Origin: JAXMBX01 sp046349635
Lineage (GTDB): Bacteria > Planctomycetota > Planctomycetia > Planctomycetales > Planctomycetaceae
Assembly: GCA_046349635.1 (NCBI GenBank)
Contig: JAXMBX010000029.1
Span: 1 to 62,311 of the forward strand
Direction: 5' to 3'
DNA length: 62,311 bases
Position numbers and translations under genes: made by a program
Part shown: positions 27,158 through 37,048 of the stretch, piece after piece
Layout of the letters: each line of letters starts with the position of its first letter
Position numbering within the stretch: position 1 is the stretch's first letter
Notes under the pieces: model-generated
Database searches by the model: none
Seen by the model: the letters and a program-made list of their open reading frames with translations, nothing else
Told to the model about the DNA's origin: nothing

Positions 27158-28505
27158 TGATTTTGTTGCGTCTGTCTCGGATCATTCTCTGTTTTGTTTC
27201 GGTCGCGCTACTGCATGCCGGCGAGCAGCCGTCGAAATCGACTCCGCATCGGATGTCGTACATCGACAACGGCGTCATCAAGGTCGGGGCGAATCTCGAC
27301 CGGGGGGGAGCCATCGGGTACATCGCGGAAGTCAAAACGGGGGAGAGTGTCGTCAATATCCATGACCTGGGGCGGTGGATCGGGCAGTCGTATTATTCCG
27401 GGCCGCAGCCGTTTGGATCGCCGCATCCCCGCTGGAAGAACTGGCCCTGGAACCCCGTCAGTGCGGGGGACGTCTATGGGCATCCCTCCGAACTGGTTGA
27501 GCAGAAGAATGATGGGAAAACACTCTATATCCGGTCCATTCCCAAACACTGGGCGCTCGACAATGTGCCCGGCGATTGCCAGTTCGAAACATGGATTCGG
27601 CTGGAGGGCAAATGCGTCCGTGTGAAAAACAGGCTGACGAACAAGCGGACCGATCGCACGCAGTACCCGGCGATGGATCAGGAACTGCCGTTCGTCTACA
27701 CGATCGGCAAACTGCACCGCGTCGTTTCGTACACGGGACACAAGCCCTTTACGAATGCCCCCGCGCAGGAAATCCCCAGGATCAAGACGGGTGACGGGCT
27801 GCCGCAATGGTCCACGTTTTACGCGACCGAGCATTGGGGTGCGTTGCTCGACGAGAAGGACTGGGGTCTGGGGGTGATTCATCCCGGCGTCGTCCGTTTC
27901 CTGGGCGGATTTTACGGCAAGACGACCGGCGGCGGACCGGAGCAGGACCAGACCGGTTATCTTTCGCCGGTCCGAAAAGAAGTCCTCGACCACAACATAG
28001 TGTACGAGTTCGAATACACACTTGTCCTCGATTCTCTCGCGAATATCCGGGCGGAGGCGGCCAGGGTTCGGCCGAAGTCTCCTTTCCGGATGCCCACTTT
28101 CAGCAGGACCGTCAGCATTGGATTCTGGCGAATGCATCCGATGAAGGGATGCCGCTGAAGGGAGCATGGAAAGTGAAACTGGAGCAGAACGATCCGCAGC
28201 TCCTCGGCCCGGAATCGGCGTGGGAGGCGGGTGACGTTCCGAAGCTGTTTATTCGGGCGGCGATTCGCAGCGCTCACGAGGAGGCGCAGCTCTTCTGGGA
28301 GACGGCTGCAGAACCCGGCTTTCCGGAAGCACAAAGTGTGCGGTTTCCGATTCAACCGGATGGTGAGTTTCACACGTACGAGGTCGATCTCTCCGGCTCA
28401 CCTAGCTATCGAGGGACAATCCGACGGCTGAGGCTGGACCCCGTTGCGGCCGGAAACAAAGGGGATTTCATTGCGGTGGAATTTATCGCGAGCCGTCTCA
28501 AGTAA
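27154..28505 (+). CDS. Secreted protein of unknown function, single frameshift near 28087
   Basis: Exported protein of about 450 residues after repair. Residues 1-22 are a signal peptide (LLRLSRIILCFVSVALLHAG). The middle contains aromatic-rich strands such as GRWIGQSYYSGPQPFG and YATEHWGALLDEKDWG, suggestive of a beta-rich carbohydrate-related fold, but no family is recognised. The first frame runs off at 28158 after a TTTCCGG stretch near 28087 where one C appears missing; the adjacent frame continues into DAHFQQDRQHWILAN and ends IAVEFIASRLK at 28505. It overlaps alkD by 4 bases and converges with the Gfo/Idh gene 12 bases away. Confidence 0.75.
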
Positions 28506-28516
28506 GTGAGAGGGCG

Positions 28517-29716
28517 TCACAGCTTATACTGCGGAACTTTCAACAGTTCGCCGTCCTTGAGGGCGGATTGATGGGCGACGATCCCGGCGACGGTCATGTT
28601 GAGTGACTTGGCGATATCGATGGCCGGGAGACGTTTCTCCAGAATTGACATCACGAACTCGTTTCCCAGTTGGCCGTGGGAGCCGCCGTGTCCCCCTGCT
28701 TTCACAGTCGGGGGGAGCGCGGGCTTGGTGAGATCGGGGAGAGATTTGGCGAAGCCATCGTACTTCATCCCGATCATGGAGCCGTTCTGGCCGCGGACGC
28801 GTCCGACTTCACCGCCGAAGCCGGCGTTGTCCCAACTGACCGCCATGCGGGACATGCCCCCTTCGCTGGTGCGGAAGAGGGCGATCTCCGTGCCGAACGG
28901 GTTCTTGTAGACGTTGTTCTGCGGCTTCAGGGGTTCGAGGATGCTGGGCATTCCCATGCAGGAGACTTCGGTGAAGCTGCCATCGGTCACGCCGACGTAG
29001 TAGGCGTTGGAATGAGTGGGGTACCACTGCGGGGGGAGACCCACGCGCCAGTGCTTGTAGGAATCGATCGTGGAGACGGAGTGGTGGAAGTATTCCCCCT
29101 CTGAGTAGAGGAGCTTGCCGAAGCCCCCGGCCTTGTAGACCTGGCGCATGGCGTACAGGTCGTCGCGGTAGCAGGAGGTCTCGAACATCATGTAGTTCAG
29201 GCCGGACTTCTTGACTGCGTCGAACAACTGGTCCGCTTCTTCCAGCGAGCCAAACACGGCGGGGACCGCACTGGCGACGTGCTTGCCGTGCTTGAGGACG
29301 TCGATTGCATGGCGGCAGTGGCTGGGGGCATCGGTGGCGACGAAGATCGCTTCGATGGAGTCATCCTTGACCATCTCTTCGAGGGAGGGGTATGTCTTGT
29401 TGCAGCGGCAGACCTTGGCGAGCTCGTTGCAGCGGTCGGGGAACAGGTCGCTGACGGCGACGACTTCGACGTTGGGGTGGTCCTGCAACGAGAACTGCGC
29501 CCCGAACTTGCAGACGCCGTAGCCGACGATCCCCATGCGGATCTTGCGGTCCGAAACGGGGGTCCACTTTTTGGCAGCGGCGGGTTTGGCCCCCTCTTCG
29601 TCGAATCCCTGGATTTTGGGTTTTTCGGCGGCCTGGGCGGCGGAGAATAGCCCCAGGGCGGCAACACCCAGGCCGGATTCCAGAAGAAATGTGCGGCGGT
29701 TGGTGGGGTCGAACAT
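28517..29716 (-). CDS. Exported Gfo/Idh/MocA family oxidoreductase
   Basis: A 399-residue member of the sugar oxidoreductase family with an export leader. The N terminus NRRTFLLESGLGVAALGLFS is a twin-arginine (Tat) signal, so it probably folds with its NAD(P) before export. The Rossmann fold begins MGIVGYGVCKFGAQ and DPxR-like substrate residues follow. The expected EKP motif is replaced by ASAVPAVF, so the nicotinamide-site Lys may be lacking or shifted; catalytic activity is uncertain. The substrate domain has GVTDGSFTEVSCMGMPS and GGHGGSHG. It is a single-gene unit facing the secreted protein at 27154. Confidence 0.9.
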   Translation of the reverse strand: MFDPTNRRTFLLESGLGVAALGLFSAAQAAEKPKIQGFDEEGAKPAAAKKWTPVSDRKIRMGIVGYGVCKFGAQFSLQDHPNVEVVAVSDLFPDRCNELAKVCRCNKTYPSLEEMVKDDSIEAIFVATDAPSHCRHAIDVLKHGKHVASAVPAVFGSLEEADQLFDAVKKSGLNYMMFETSCYRDDLYAMRQVYKAGGFGKLLYSEGEYFHHSVSTIDSYKHWRVGLPPQWYPTHSNAYYVGVTDGSFTEVSCMGMPSILEPLKPQNNVYKNPFGTEIALFRTSEGGMSRMAVSWDNAGFGGEVGRVRGQNGSMIGMKYDGFAKSLPDLTKPALPPTVKAGGHGGSHGQLGNEFVMSILEKRLPAIDIAKSLNMTVAGIVAHQSALKDGELLKVPQYKL

Positions 29717-29915
29717 GGCGATTTCTCCTGAGCTGGAAGAAGGAGTCGGTGGATAGACTCGATTCTACCCATTTCCACCCGGCTGTCCCAGATCTGCGAC
29801 CCGGGGGATGGATTCGGCGGACCCGTATGCTTTGATACGGGTCGGGAGCCGGATAGAATCCAGTCCAATTGTCCGGTGACCTCATTGCCAAATTGATTTT
29901 GAGAGAGACGTTCCC

Positions 29916-30581
29916 ATGCTTTCACGTCGAGGATTCGTTGCGCTGCTGTTGAGCTGTTACTGTCTGGGGGTTTCCTGTCAAAGTGACGCCGTCAAGGAGC
30001 CGGAGAAGGGGAAGGAGGCGGAGAAGACCGCTACAACGGAGAAGGGGGGGAGCAGCGGGAAGGCTTTGCCGCGGTGCTACATGGACATCACCGCTGACGG
30101 TCAAAAGCTGGGGCGGATCGTGGTGGAACTGCGGAGCGACGTGGTGCCCAAGACGGCGGAGAACTTCCGCGCGCTGTGCACCGGCGAGAAAGGATTCGGA
30201 TACAAGGGGAGCCCGTTTCATCGCGTGATTCCCGGTTTCATGTGCCAGGGGGGAGATTTCACGAATCAAAACGGAACGGGTGGAAAATCGATTTACGGAC
30301 AAATGTTTGACGATGAGAACTTCGACCTGTTGCACGAAGGGCCCGGCACCCTGAGCATGGCCAACCGTGGTCCGGGAACGAACGGATCGCAATTCTTCCT
30401 GTGCACCGCCAAGACCGGTTGGCTGGATGGCCGGCACGTGGTGTTCGGCAAAGTGGTGGAAGGGATGGACGTGGTGAAAAAGGTTGAAAACCTGGGATCC
30501 AAATCAGGGCGGACGAGTGCCAAGATTGTCGTCGCCGACTGCGGCGAACTGGGGCCGGATGGAAAGCCCAAGGGGAAGTAA
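29916..30581 (+). CDS. Cyclophilin-type peptidylprolyl isomerase (exported), first of a tandem pair
   Basis: A 221-residue exported prolyl isomerase that speeds protein folding outside the cytoplasm. An N-terminal signal ends around LGVSC, possibly lipidated, followed by a Glu/Lys-rich linker (26-50). The cyclophilin domain is complete: GRIVVELRSDVVPKTAENF, FHRVIPGFMCQGGDF (with the active Arg), GPGTNGSQFF and WLDGRHVVFGKV. Tandem with a second cyclophilin 133 bases downstream; a strong terminator lies between them, so each is its own transcription unit. Confidence 0.95.
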   Translation: MLSRRGFVALLLSCYCLGVSCQSDAVKEPEKGKEAEKTATTEKGGSSGKALPRCYMDITADGQKLGRIVVELRSDVVPKTAENFRALCTGEKGFGYKGSPFHRVIPGFMCQGGDFTNQNGTGGKSIYGQMFDDENFDLLHEGPGTLSMANRGPGTNGSQFFLCTAKTGWLDGRHVVFGKVVEGMDVVKKVENLGSKSGRTSAKIVVADCGELGPDGKPKGK

Positions 30582-30605
30582 CCGTTCAGCAACGACATAA
30601 GATGG

Positions 30606-30644
30606 AAAAGCCATGCATGACTCCACGTGATGCATGGCTTTTTT
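30606..30644 (+). terminator. Rho-independent terminator
   Basis: Perfect 13-bp stem, arms 30606-30618 and 30630-30642 around an 11-base loop, ending in a T run to 30644. It closes the first cyclophilin gene. Confidence 0.85.
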
Positions 30645-30713
30645 ATGTTCCGCGTGGCTAGAATTCAGGTCCATTGGAGTGGCTTAGTTTCATTATTGAA
30701 TATGGAGATTCCC

Positions 30714-31327
30714 ATGTTGTCGCGTCGCGGATTTGTTGCGGTTCTGGTGTCGGGATTGTGTTTGATTGTGGGCGGGGTGCACGCGGCGGATAAAGGCTTG
30801 CCTCGTTGCTATATGGATGTGACCGCCAATGGCAAAAAGCTGGGGCGGATCGTGATCGAACTGCGGAGCGACGTGGTGCCCAAGACGGCCGAGAATTTTC
30901 GTGCCCTCTGTACCGGCGAGAAGGGATTTGGTTACAAGGGAAGCCCGTTTCACCGTGTGATTCCCGGCTTCATGTGCCAGGGGGAGATTTCACGAACGGG
31001 AACGGTAGTGGTGGAAAATCGATTTACGGCAACAAATTCGCCGATGAAAACTTCGAGCTGATGCACGAAGGACCCGGCATCCTGAGCATGGCCAACGCCG
31101 GCAGGAATACAAACGGCTCCCAGTTCTTTATCTGCACAGAGAAGACCGATTTCCTGGACGGTCGGCACGTGGTCTTCGGCAAAGTCGTGGAAGGAATGAA
31201 CGTGGTCAAGAAGATCGAATCTTACGGGACCCGGACGATGGAAGGGACTCCCACCGCGAAGATCATCGTCGCTGATTGCGGCGAGTTGGATGCCAACGGC
31301 AAGCCGAAGCCCAAGGCCAAGAAGTAG
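30714..31327 (+). CDS. Cyclophilin-type peptidylprolyl isomerase, tandem copy with one frameshift
   Basis: Second exported cyclophilin, 204 residues after repair. The start at 30714 matches the first copy (both MLSRRGFVA), with GGAG upstream. It has a typical signal peptide ending VHAA, no charged linker, and keeps FHRVIPGFMCQG. The frame breaks at CAGGGGGAGATTT near 30980: the first copy has six G where this has five. The adjacent frame restores GDFTNGNGSGGKSIYG, FICTEKTDFLDGRHVVFG and ends at 31327. One G missing in a G run points to a sequencing error. About 70% like its neighbour by eye, so a tandem duplication. Confidence 0.88.
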
Positions 31328-31349
31328 CCCAGCAAAAAACTGAAACCAA

Positions 31350-31387
31350 AGGCGTGCGTTGCTGACTGTGACGCACGTCTTTTTTTT
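31350..31387 (+). terminator. Rho-independent terminator
   Basis: Ten-bp stem (arms 31350-31359 and 31371-31380, one G-T pair) with a run of eight T to 31387. It ends the second cyclophilin; read on the minus strand it lies beyond the convergent DUF1501 stop. Confidence 0.75.
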
Positions 31388-31410
31388 GCGCGCCGGGAGC
31401 AGTGGGCTGA

Positions 31411-32808
31411 TTAAGCGATGATGCCGTGGATGACGGTCCCGGCGGAGATCGGTACGGGGCGACCCAGCCGGTCCTTGACGAAAGTGTGCGGATCAATCCC
31501 CAGCAGGTGGTACATCGTGGCGGCGAGGTCATCCAGACGGACGGGATTGCTCGCGGGATAGGCTCCTTCGGCATCCGAGGCGCCGTAGCGGAAGCCCCGC
31601 TTCACTCCGCCGCCCGCCAGCAGAACGGTGTAACAGTGCGGCCAGTGGTCCCGGCTGCTGTTCTTGTTGATGAGCGGCGTCCGGCCGAACTCTCCCATCC
31701 AGACGACGAGGGTTTCCTCCAGCAGGCCACGCTCGTCCAGATCGTTGAGCAGCACCGGTAACGTATGGTCGGTGAGGGGGAGGTGATGTCCTTTGAGAAT
31801 CGGATACATCCGGGAACCGTCAAAGCCGTGGGTATCCCAGCCACCGCTGTCCTTGCTCCGCCCGCCGATGTTGGGCGCGAAGTAGACATTCACGAACTTC
31901 ACTCCCGATTCCACCAACCTGCGTGCCAGGAGGCAACTTTGCCCGTACGTGGTCCGGCCATACGCTTCCCGCACGGCGTCCTTTTCCCGAGAGAGGTCAA
32001 AGGCGGTGTGGAGATTGGGAGAGGAGAACATGGAGAGGGCTTTGTCGTAGTATTTGTCCATCCCGCGCGCGGCGGTGGAGGAATCGAGGGAGCGGGTCTG
32101 CCGGTCGATCAGTTTCTGGATTTCGCGGCGGCTGTTCAGGCGGGAGAGGCTGAGTTCGGATGGTAAACGGAGGGCCGGGAGCTGGAAGTTCTTCGTCTCT
32201 TCATCTTCCGAGAGGAGGAGGGGATCGTGGGCCTTTCCCAGAAAACTGGCATGCTGTCCGGGGGTGACGGAGCCGTCCGCAATCCGTGTCGGCAACGAGG
32301 CAAACGTCGGAATGCCGGGGTTTGCGGGGGAGAGGCGATCCACGACGGACCCGTACGCGGGAAACAGGTCGATCGTGTCCTTGAGGCGAATATCATCGAC
32401 CGGCGGGGCTGCGCCGGTGAGGGCGTAATACGATGCGGAATTGTGGTTCTTCATCGTATGGTTGACCGTGTGCAGGAGCGTGACCTTGTGCATCACCTGG
32501 GCGGTATTGGGGAGATGTTCGCAGATAAGGTGTCCCGGCAGACTGCTCGGAAAGTACCCATAGCGGCTGCGAATCCCTTCGGGGGCATCCGGTTTGAGGT
32601 CGAACGTGTCGAGATGGCTCGGTCCGCCGAACTGGTATAGGAAGATCACGGACTTGGCGCGCGGCTGAGGCCCTTTCCCCACAGCGGCAGCCTGCAGCAG
32701 GTGGGGCATCCCGAGTCCGAGCATCCCGAAGCCCCCGATCCGGAGCATGTCCCGCCGCAGCAGTCGGGCTGCGTTGAGGGATGGGATGGAGGGGATCGGG
32801 GAGTTCAT
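31411..32808 (-). CDS. DUF1501 family exported protein
   Basis: A 465-residue DUF1501 protein. The N terminus carries RRDMLRIGGFGMLGLGM, a twin-arginine export signal. Family landmarks are intact: FLYQFGGPSHLDTFDLKPD, HNSASYYALTGAAPP, SGGWDTHG, VVWMGEFGRTPLINKN and DHWPHCYTVLLAGGG. The fold is of the alkaline phosphatase/sulfatase type; function unproven, though such genes often accompany cytochrome-domain partners. Here the next gene upstream in transcription (32819-34174) ends only 10 bases before it, so the two may be one operon with the coiled-coil protein translated first. Confidence 0.92.
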   Translation of the reverse strand: MNSPIPSIPSLNAARLLRRDMLRIGGFGMLGLGMPHLLQAAAVGKGPQPRAKSVIFLYQFGGPSHLDTFDLKPDAPEGIRSRYGYFPSSLPGHLICEHLPNTAQVMHKVTLLHTVNHTMKNHNSASYYALTGAAPPVDDIRLKDTIDLFPAYGSVVDRLSPANPGIPTFASLPTRIADGSVTPGQHASFLGKAHDPLLLSEDEETKNFQLPALRLPSELSLSRLNSRREIQKLIDRQTRSLDSSTAARGMDKYYDKALSMFSSPNLHTAFDLSREKDAVREAYGRTTYGQSCLLARRLVESGVKFVNVYFAPNIGGRSKDSGGWDTHGFDGSRMYPILKGHHLPLTDHTLPVLLNDLDERGLLEETLVVWMGEFGRTPLINKNSSRDHWPHCYTVLLAGGGVKRGFRYGASDAEGAYPASNPVRLDDLAATMYHLLGIDPHTFVKDRLGRPVPISAGTVIHGIIA

Positions 32809-32818
32809 GTCTACGGAC

Positions 32819-34174
32819 TCAGGGCTGTTTGGTTGTGTCAGTTTGCGTCTGGGCGATCGTGACCTGGTCTCCTCCGGTGCCGAAGACCAGCTTGAAATGG
32901 AACCTGGAATTGCTCTGCAGGGTATCGAACTGTTTGAGCATATCGTCGCACCAGCTTTGCCCGTTTTCCAGGTCTTTGATGTCCTCCTCCAGCTTCGCTT
33001 TCTGCGAGTTCAGGTCGGCGATCGCACCCGGGATAGCGTTTTTCTCCTCGGTCAACTGTTGCTGGAGATCGGCATTCTGGTTGGGAATCCTGGCGGGGAC
33101 GGTCAGGCCTTTCCCGCGCGCCCGGACCTGAACGCTGATCGGCTTTTTGGCCTTGGCCTGCTTCAGCCCCTGGTCGAGCAGCTTGCCGTATTTCTGCAGG
33201 TCGTCCACCTGGGCGGCCAGTTCCTTGATCCGGGAGGTTTTCTGATTGACCCGCTGCGTGAGTTGTTTCTTCCGGGCTTCGATCCCGTGCTTGTTGAGCT
33301 GCGTCCGCTGATCAATCGATTTTTTCGAGCCCGTGGAGGGAAGGTAGACATAGGGGGAGATCGTCATCGTGCAGGCCCCTTTGCCATCCCCGGCCAACGC
33401 GACGTCCAACTCGATCGAGCGGTTCAGCTTGTCGGACGAACTGATGTCTCCAACGAAGCGGATGGAGTGGCGCACGCCGGGGCGCTTGTCACTGGTGGCG
33501 ATCCCCTCGACTTTTGCCCCCGGAAGATCCAACTCCAGCGCCAGTTTGTCGGTCAGGGAGATATCCGGGTCGAGTTTCAGCTTGATCCGCTGCTGGGAAG
33601 TATTCTGGCCGGCAAGATCCAGGGAGACCGGCGGAATTGAAACCGGTTGCAGGAGTGTGCATTCGTGGCTGTCGGACCCGATGCTGATCCGTAACAGGGA
33701 ATATCGGAGCAGGCGGGCCAGCTTTGATTCAGCGGTACGAGGAGTCCAGGCGAAGAGCAGCGATTGCTTCTCGAAGGTGAAGATCGCCAGTGGCAGTTTT
33801 TCCCGGGGATCATTCGCGATCACCTCCCAGCGGATCAACCCTTCTTTTTCGGTGGGGGTGGAGAGCGTGAAGAGGGGCTTCTGATCCGGGCCTGGCTCTC
33901 CGCCGGTCAATTTCAACCGGAGGTCGCCGGGGGATTTGATGAACAGCTTCACCAATTCGACTGGTTTGTCACTGGCGGAGCGTGACGGCAGGGGGAGTTG
34001 TTTATCGCGGGCGAGGAGATCGTCGAACGGTTCCGCTGCGCACAAGGTGAGGCGCAGATCAGTCCGAACGCGAACAGAACACATAGAACGGACGGAAAAA
34101 TCCGCGGAGAGAGGCATTCGGTAGACCGATATCCTGCGCCAGAAGGCATGATCGAGCCCGAATCGAAGGATCAT
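32819..34174 (-). CDS. Hypothetical protein with C-terminal coiled coil, N-terminal frame uncertain
   Basis: About 450 residues with no recognised family. Residues ~45-300 look beta-rich (for example VSIPPVSLDLAGQN and VALAGDGKGACTMTISPYV). Residues ~300-410 form a strong helical coiled coil rich in Lys, Glu, Gln (LTQRVNQKTSRIKELAAQVD). The N terminus in this frame lacks an export signal, but another frame at about 34030-34110 encodes a signal peptide (FPSVLCVLFAFGLICAS) that would join at LCAAEPFDDLL if one base were restored near 34046. That suggests an exported protein with a frameshift. Possibly co-transcribed with the DUF1501 gene downstream. Confidence 0.65.
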   Translation of the reverse strand: MILRFGLDHAFWRRISVYRMPLSADFSVRSMCSVRVRTDLRLTLCAAEPFDDLLARDKQLPLPSRSASDKPVELVKLFIKSPGDLRLKLTGGEPGPDQKPLFTLSTPTEKEGLIRWEVIANDPREKLPLAIFTFEKQSLLFAWTPRTAESKLARLLRYSLLRISIGSDSHECTLLQPVSIPPVSLDLAGQNTSQQRIKLKLDPDISLTDKLALELDLPGAKVEGIATSDKRPGVRHSIRFVGDISSSDKLNRSIELDVALAGDGKGACTMTISPYVYLPSTGSKKSIDQRTQLNKHGIEARKKQLTQRVNQKTSRIKELAAQVDDLQKYGKLLDQGLKQAKAKKPISVQVRARGKGLTVPARIPNQNADLQQQLTEEKNAIPGAIADLNSQKAKLEEDIKDLENGQSWCDDMLKQFDTLQSNSRFHFKLVFGTGGDQVTIAQTQTDTTKQP

Positions 34175-34301
34175 TGAATGAACTCCATGATAGGCTGATC
34201 GCCGAAAGGATGCGAGATCTTCCCGGCTGCTCTTTGGAGGGAAAGGGCCCTGTCCGGCGGAAAAGTTAACAGTCTCGACAGGTGTGTTGAGAGGCCAGTG
34301 G

Positions 34302-36814
34302 TCAGCGATTGGCCAGGTACTTGAAGAAGAAGCGTTTCACGACTTCCATGCCGATGCCATACAGGAGGGTGATGCCGATGGCGATGGCCATCAGTCCGGT
34401 GGGGGGCTTCACAAAGCCCAGCGGACCCGAGAAGAGGAGGCGGGAATCCAGAGCGTGAGAGCGGCGACTCCCGCTTCGGCGATCAGGAAGAGTGTTCCAG
34501 GCGGCTCATGAGGAACGGGCGGCGCCTGCGTCCGGATGACCAGCAGGATCATGAGGCCGGTGAGGGTCGATTCGACGAACCAACCGGTGTTGAACAGCTT
34601 CTGGTCTTCTCCGAAGATCGCATAAATGGCCCCGAACGTCGCTGTTGATCGAACATCGAACTGGCGAACCCGAACGACATCATGAACCGGAGGATGAAAC
34701 CCGGATGTCCCAGCAGCGGGGGCGGTGAATCTGCTCGGGATCGACGCTGTCCGTGGCGAGAGGCCGTCGCCGGAAAATCCGCCATCAGGTTGACGAGCAG
34801 AATCTGGTGGGCGAGCAGCGGCTCGAAGGGGTAGGAACAGGGAGGCGACCGCGGGCTGAACATATAGCGCCGAAGTTCGCCGCAATCGCGAAAAGACATA
34901 CTTGAGGGTATTCGCGAAGGTCTTGCGTCACCCCCTGGACGAGGACACTGAGATCCTGCTTGAGCAGAACCGGCGCACCAGGCGCTTCGCGGGCGACATC
35001 GACGGCCGAAGCGACGGAGATACCGACGTCTGCGTGCAATGCGGAGGCGTCGTTGATGCCGTCTCCGGTCGCTTGGCCCGAGTGCTTCAACGCGAGGATG
35101 ATTCTTTCTCCTTCTGGTTCAGTTCCACCTCCGGCAAAGATATCCGCCTCTTTCGCCCGTTGGACGAGGGCGTCATCATAACGCCCGCATATCGGAACCG
35201 GTCACGATGACCGGCGAGGCGATGCCGATCCGGTGGCTGATGGATTCGCGACGGCCTTGTTGTGCCGGTGATGACCTTCGGGCCGACACCGAGGTCGCGC
35301 ATTCTTCCAACGTCTGTTTGGCGTCCGCCTTGGGAGGATCGGCAAGGACAGGGAAGCCATTGAAGGTCATGCCTTCACTCATCTTCCTTGGTGAGATGCC
35401 GGGAGTCGTCGGTGCGCGTCGCGAGCCCCAGGACGCGGAGCCCCGCATTGCTGAGTTCCATGAATCGGCGGTCGATGTCCTCGCTGCGATTCAAGATCGA
35501 CGGGCGGCCGTCGGTGGTTTCGGCCTGGGAGCAGCATTCCAGCACGTGGGCGAGGTGCCCCTTGGTAATGAGGAGTTTGCGGCCGCTCTGCTGGAAATCC
35601 GGACGCTGAGCCGTTTGCGGATGAAGTCGTAGGGGATCTCATCGCTTTTCGACGCCGGACGTATCGAACTGCTGGGCTTCTGCTGGGGCGCGTCGATGAG
35701 GTTTTCGAAGCCGGTCTGGAATTTGGCGTTGTAATAGGCGAGCCTCTGGATGTTCTGGCTAGGGCACCGTTCAAGTCAGAGTGGAATGGAGCTGGATAAT
35801 ACCTTCGGTCAGCGTTCCCGTTTTATCGGAGCAGAGGACGAAGTCATGCTCCCCGGATTTTCGATGGCGAGGCACAACACTGACGATGACCTGATGGCGG
35901 GACATGGCCTTCGCGGCGAGGACGACGCTGGTGATGGCGGGGAGCAACTGCGGCGTCATGCCGACGGCGAGCGCTGGCCGACGAGCAGGGAGTCGACCAT
36001 GTCGCTTCTTCTGACCCAGAGGACCGCTGATCGCAAACACGACGACCGTGATCACCACGACGATCTTGATGAGGAGTTGACCGAACTGGCGTAGGCCACG
36101 TTCGAAGCCGGTCTCCGGCTGGCGGTGTTCGAGGCGTTCGGAGATTTTGCCGAATTCGGTCTCGGGTCCGGTTGCGGCGACGACCGCGGTTCCCATGCCG
36201 CTGATGACGTTGGTCCCCAGGAACAGGGCATTGCTCCGTTTTGCGAGGGGGGTGGTGGCTTCCAGGAGCGCGACGGTTTTCTCGGTGGGGAAACTTTCAC
36301 CGGTGAGAGCGGCCTCGTTGACATACATATCGCGCGAAGTGAGGAGCCGGCAGTCGCCGGGAATCAAATCCCCTGCGCGGAGCCGGATGACATCGCCGGT
36401 CACGACGTTTCCGAGAGGGACATCCTTTTCCTGGCCCTCGCGAATGACGGTGGCTTTGGTCTCGATCATGCCCATCAGCTTGGCGACCGCATCCGCGGCG
36501 GACCATTCCTGCCAGAAACCGAGCAGACCGCTGGCGACCAGGATGATGAGGATGATGACGCCGTTGGTGACGTCATCAATCAGGGTGAAGGAGAGGATGG
36601 CGGAGCAGAACAAGAGAATCATGATGGGACTCTTGAACTGCTCAATCAGCAGGGAGAGGGCGGACTGACGGCGGGGTTTCAGGCGGGTGGCGCGAGCGAG
36701 CCTCACATCCGCTTCGTGCTGCGACAAACCCTGTTCCGACGAACCCAACTGGCTCAGCAGTTGGTTGGTCTCCACGGACCAGAAAGCTGCATCCTTACCG
36801 CTATGCGTCGTCAT
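34302..36814 (-). pseudogene. mgtA: Magnesium-transporting P-type ATPase (MgtA-type, P-IIIB), heavily frameshifted
   Basis: The 5' half (36814-35771, 347 residues) reads well: YVNEAALTGESFP (TGES), SLLIEQFKSPIMILLFCSAI, and LCSDKTGTLTEGIIQL with the phosphorylated Asp. Even here the frame slips between ISGPLGQ and ALAVGMTPQLLP near 35950-36000. After 35770 the gene is spread over many short frames covering the nucleotide-binding region (an SRxAxxxTDDSRHL-like stretch, KQDLSVLVQGV, GDGINDASALHADVGISV) down to the intact tail GMEVVKRFFFKYLANR with a stop at 34302-34304. Total span 2.5 kb fits MgtA (about 840-900 residues). At least six indels imply a pseudogene or very poor sequence quality. 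When intact it imports Mg2+. Confidence 0.8.
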
Positions 36815-37048
36815 GAACCGTCGTTTCCTCTCCTGAGCGGGATCGCCGCGTGAATCCCGCGAATGTGTCCGTCCGTCTCGCTGCGCCTGCCCTGAAAACA
36901 GGGGATTTGTAGCCCATTTTTAGCGTCAGGGGCGTTTTTTTTATACCCGTCTGCCGCGTGAAGGACAACAATTACGCTTTTGCTATCATGTTCCCGACTC
37001 TCAAGGCTTTCAGATCGACAAATTTTCCGAGATTCACGAAGTAAAAAA

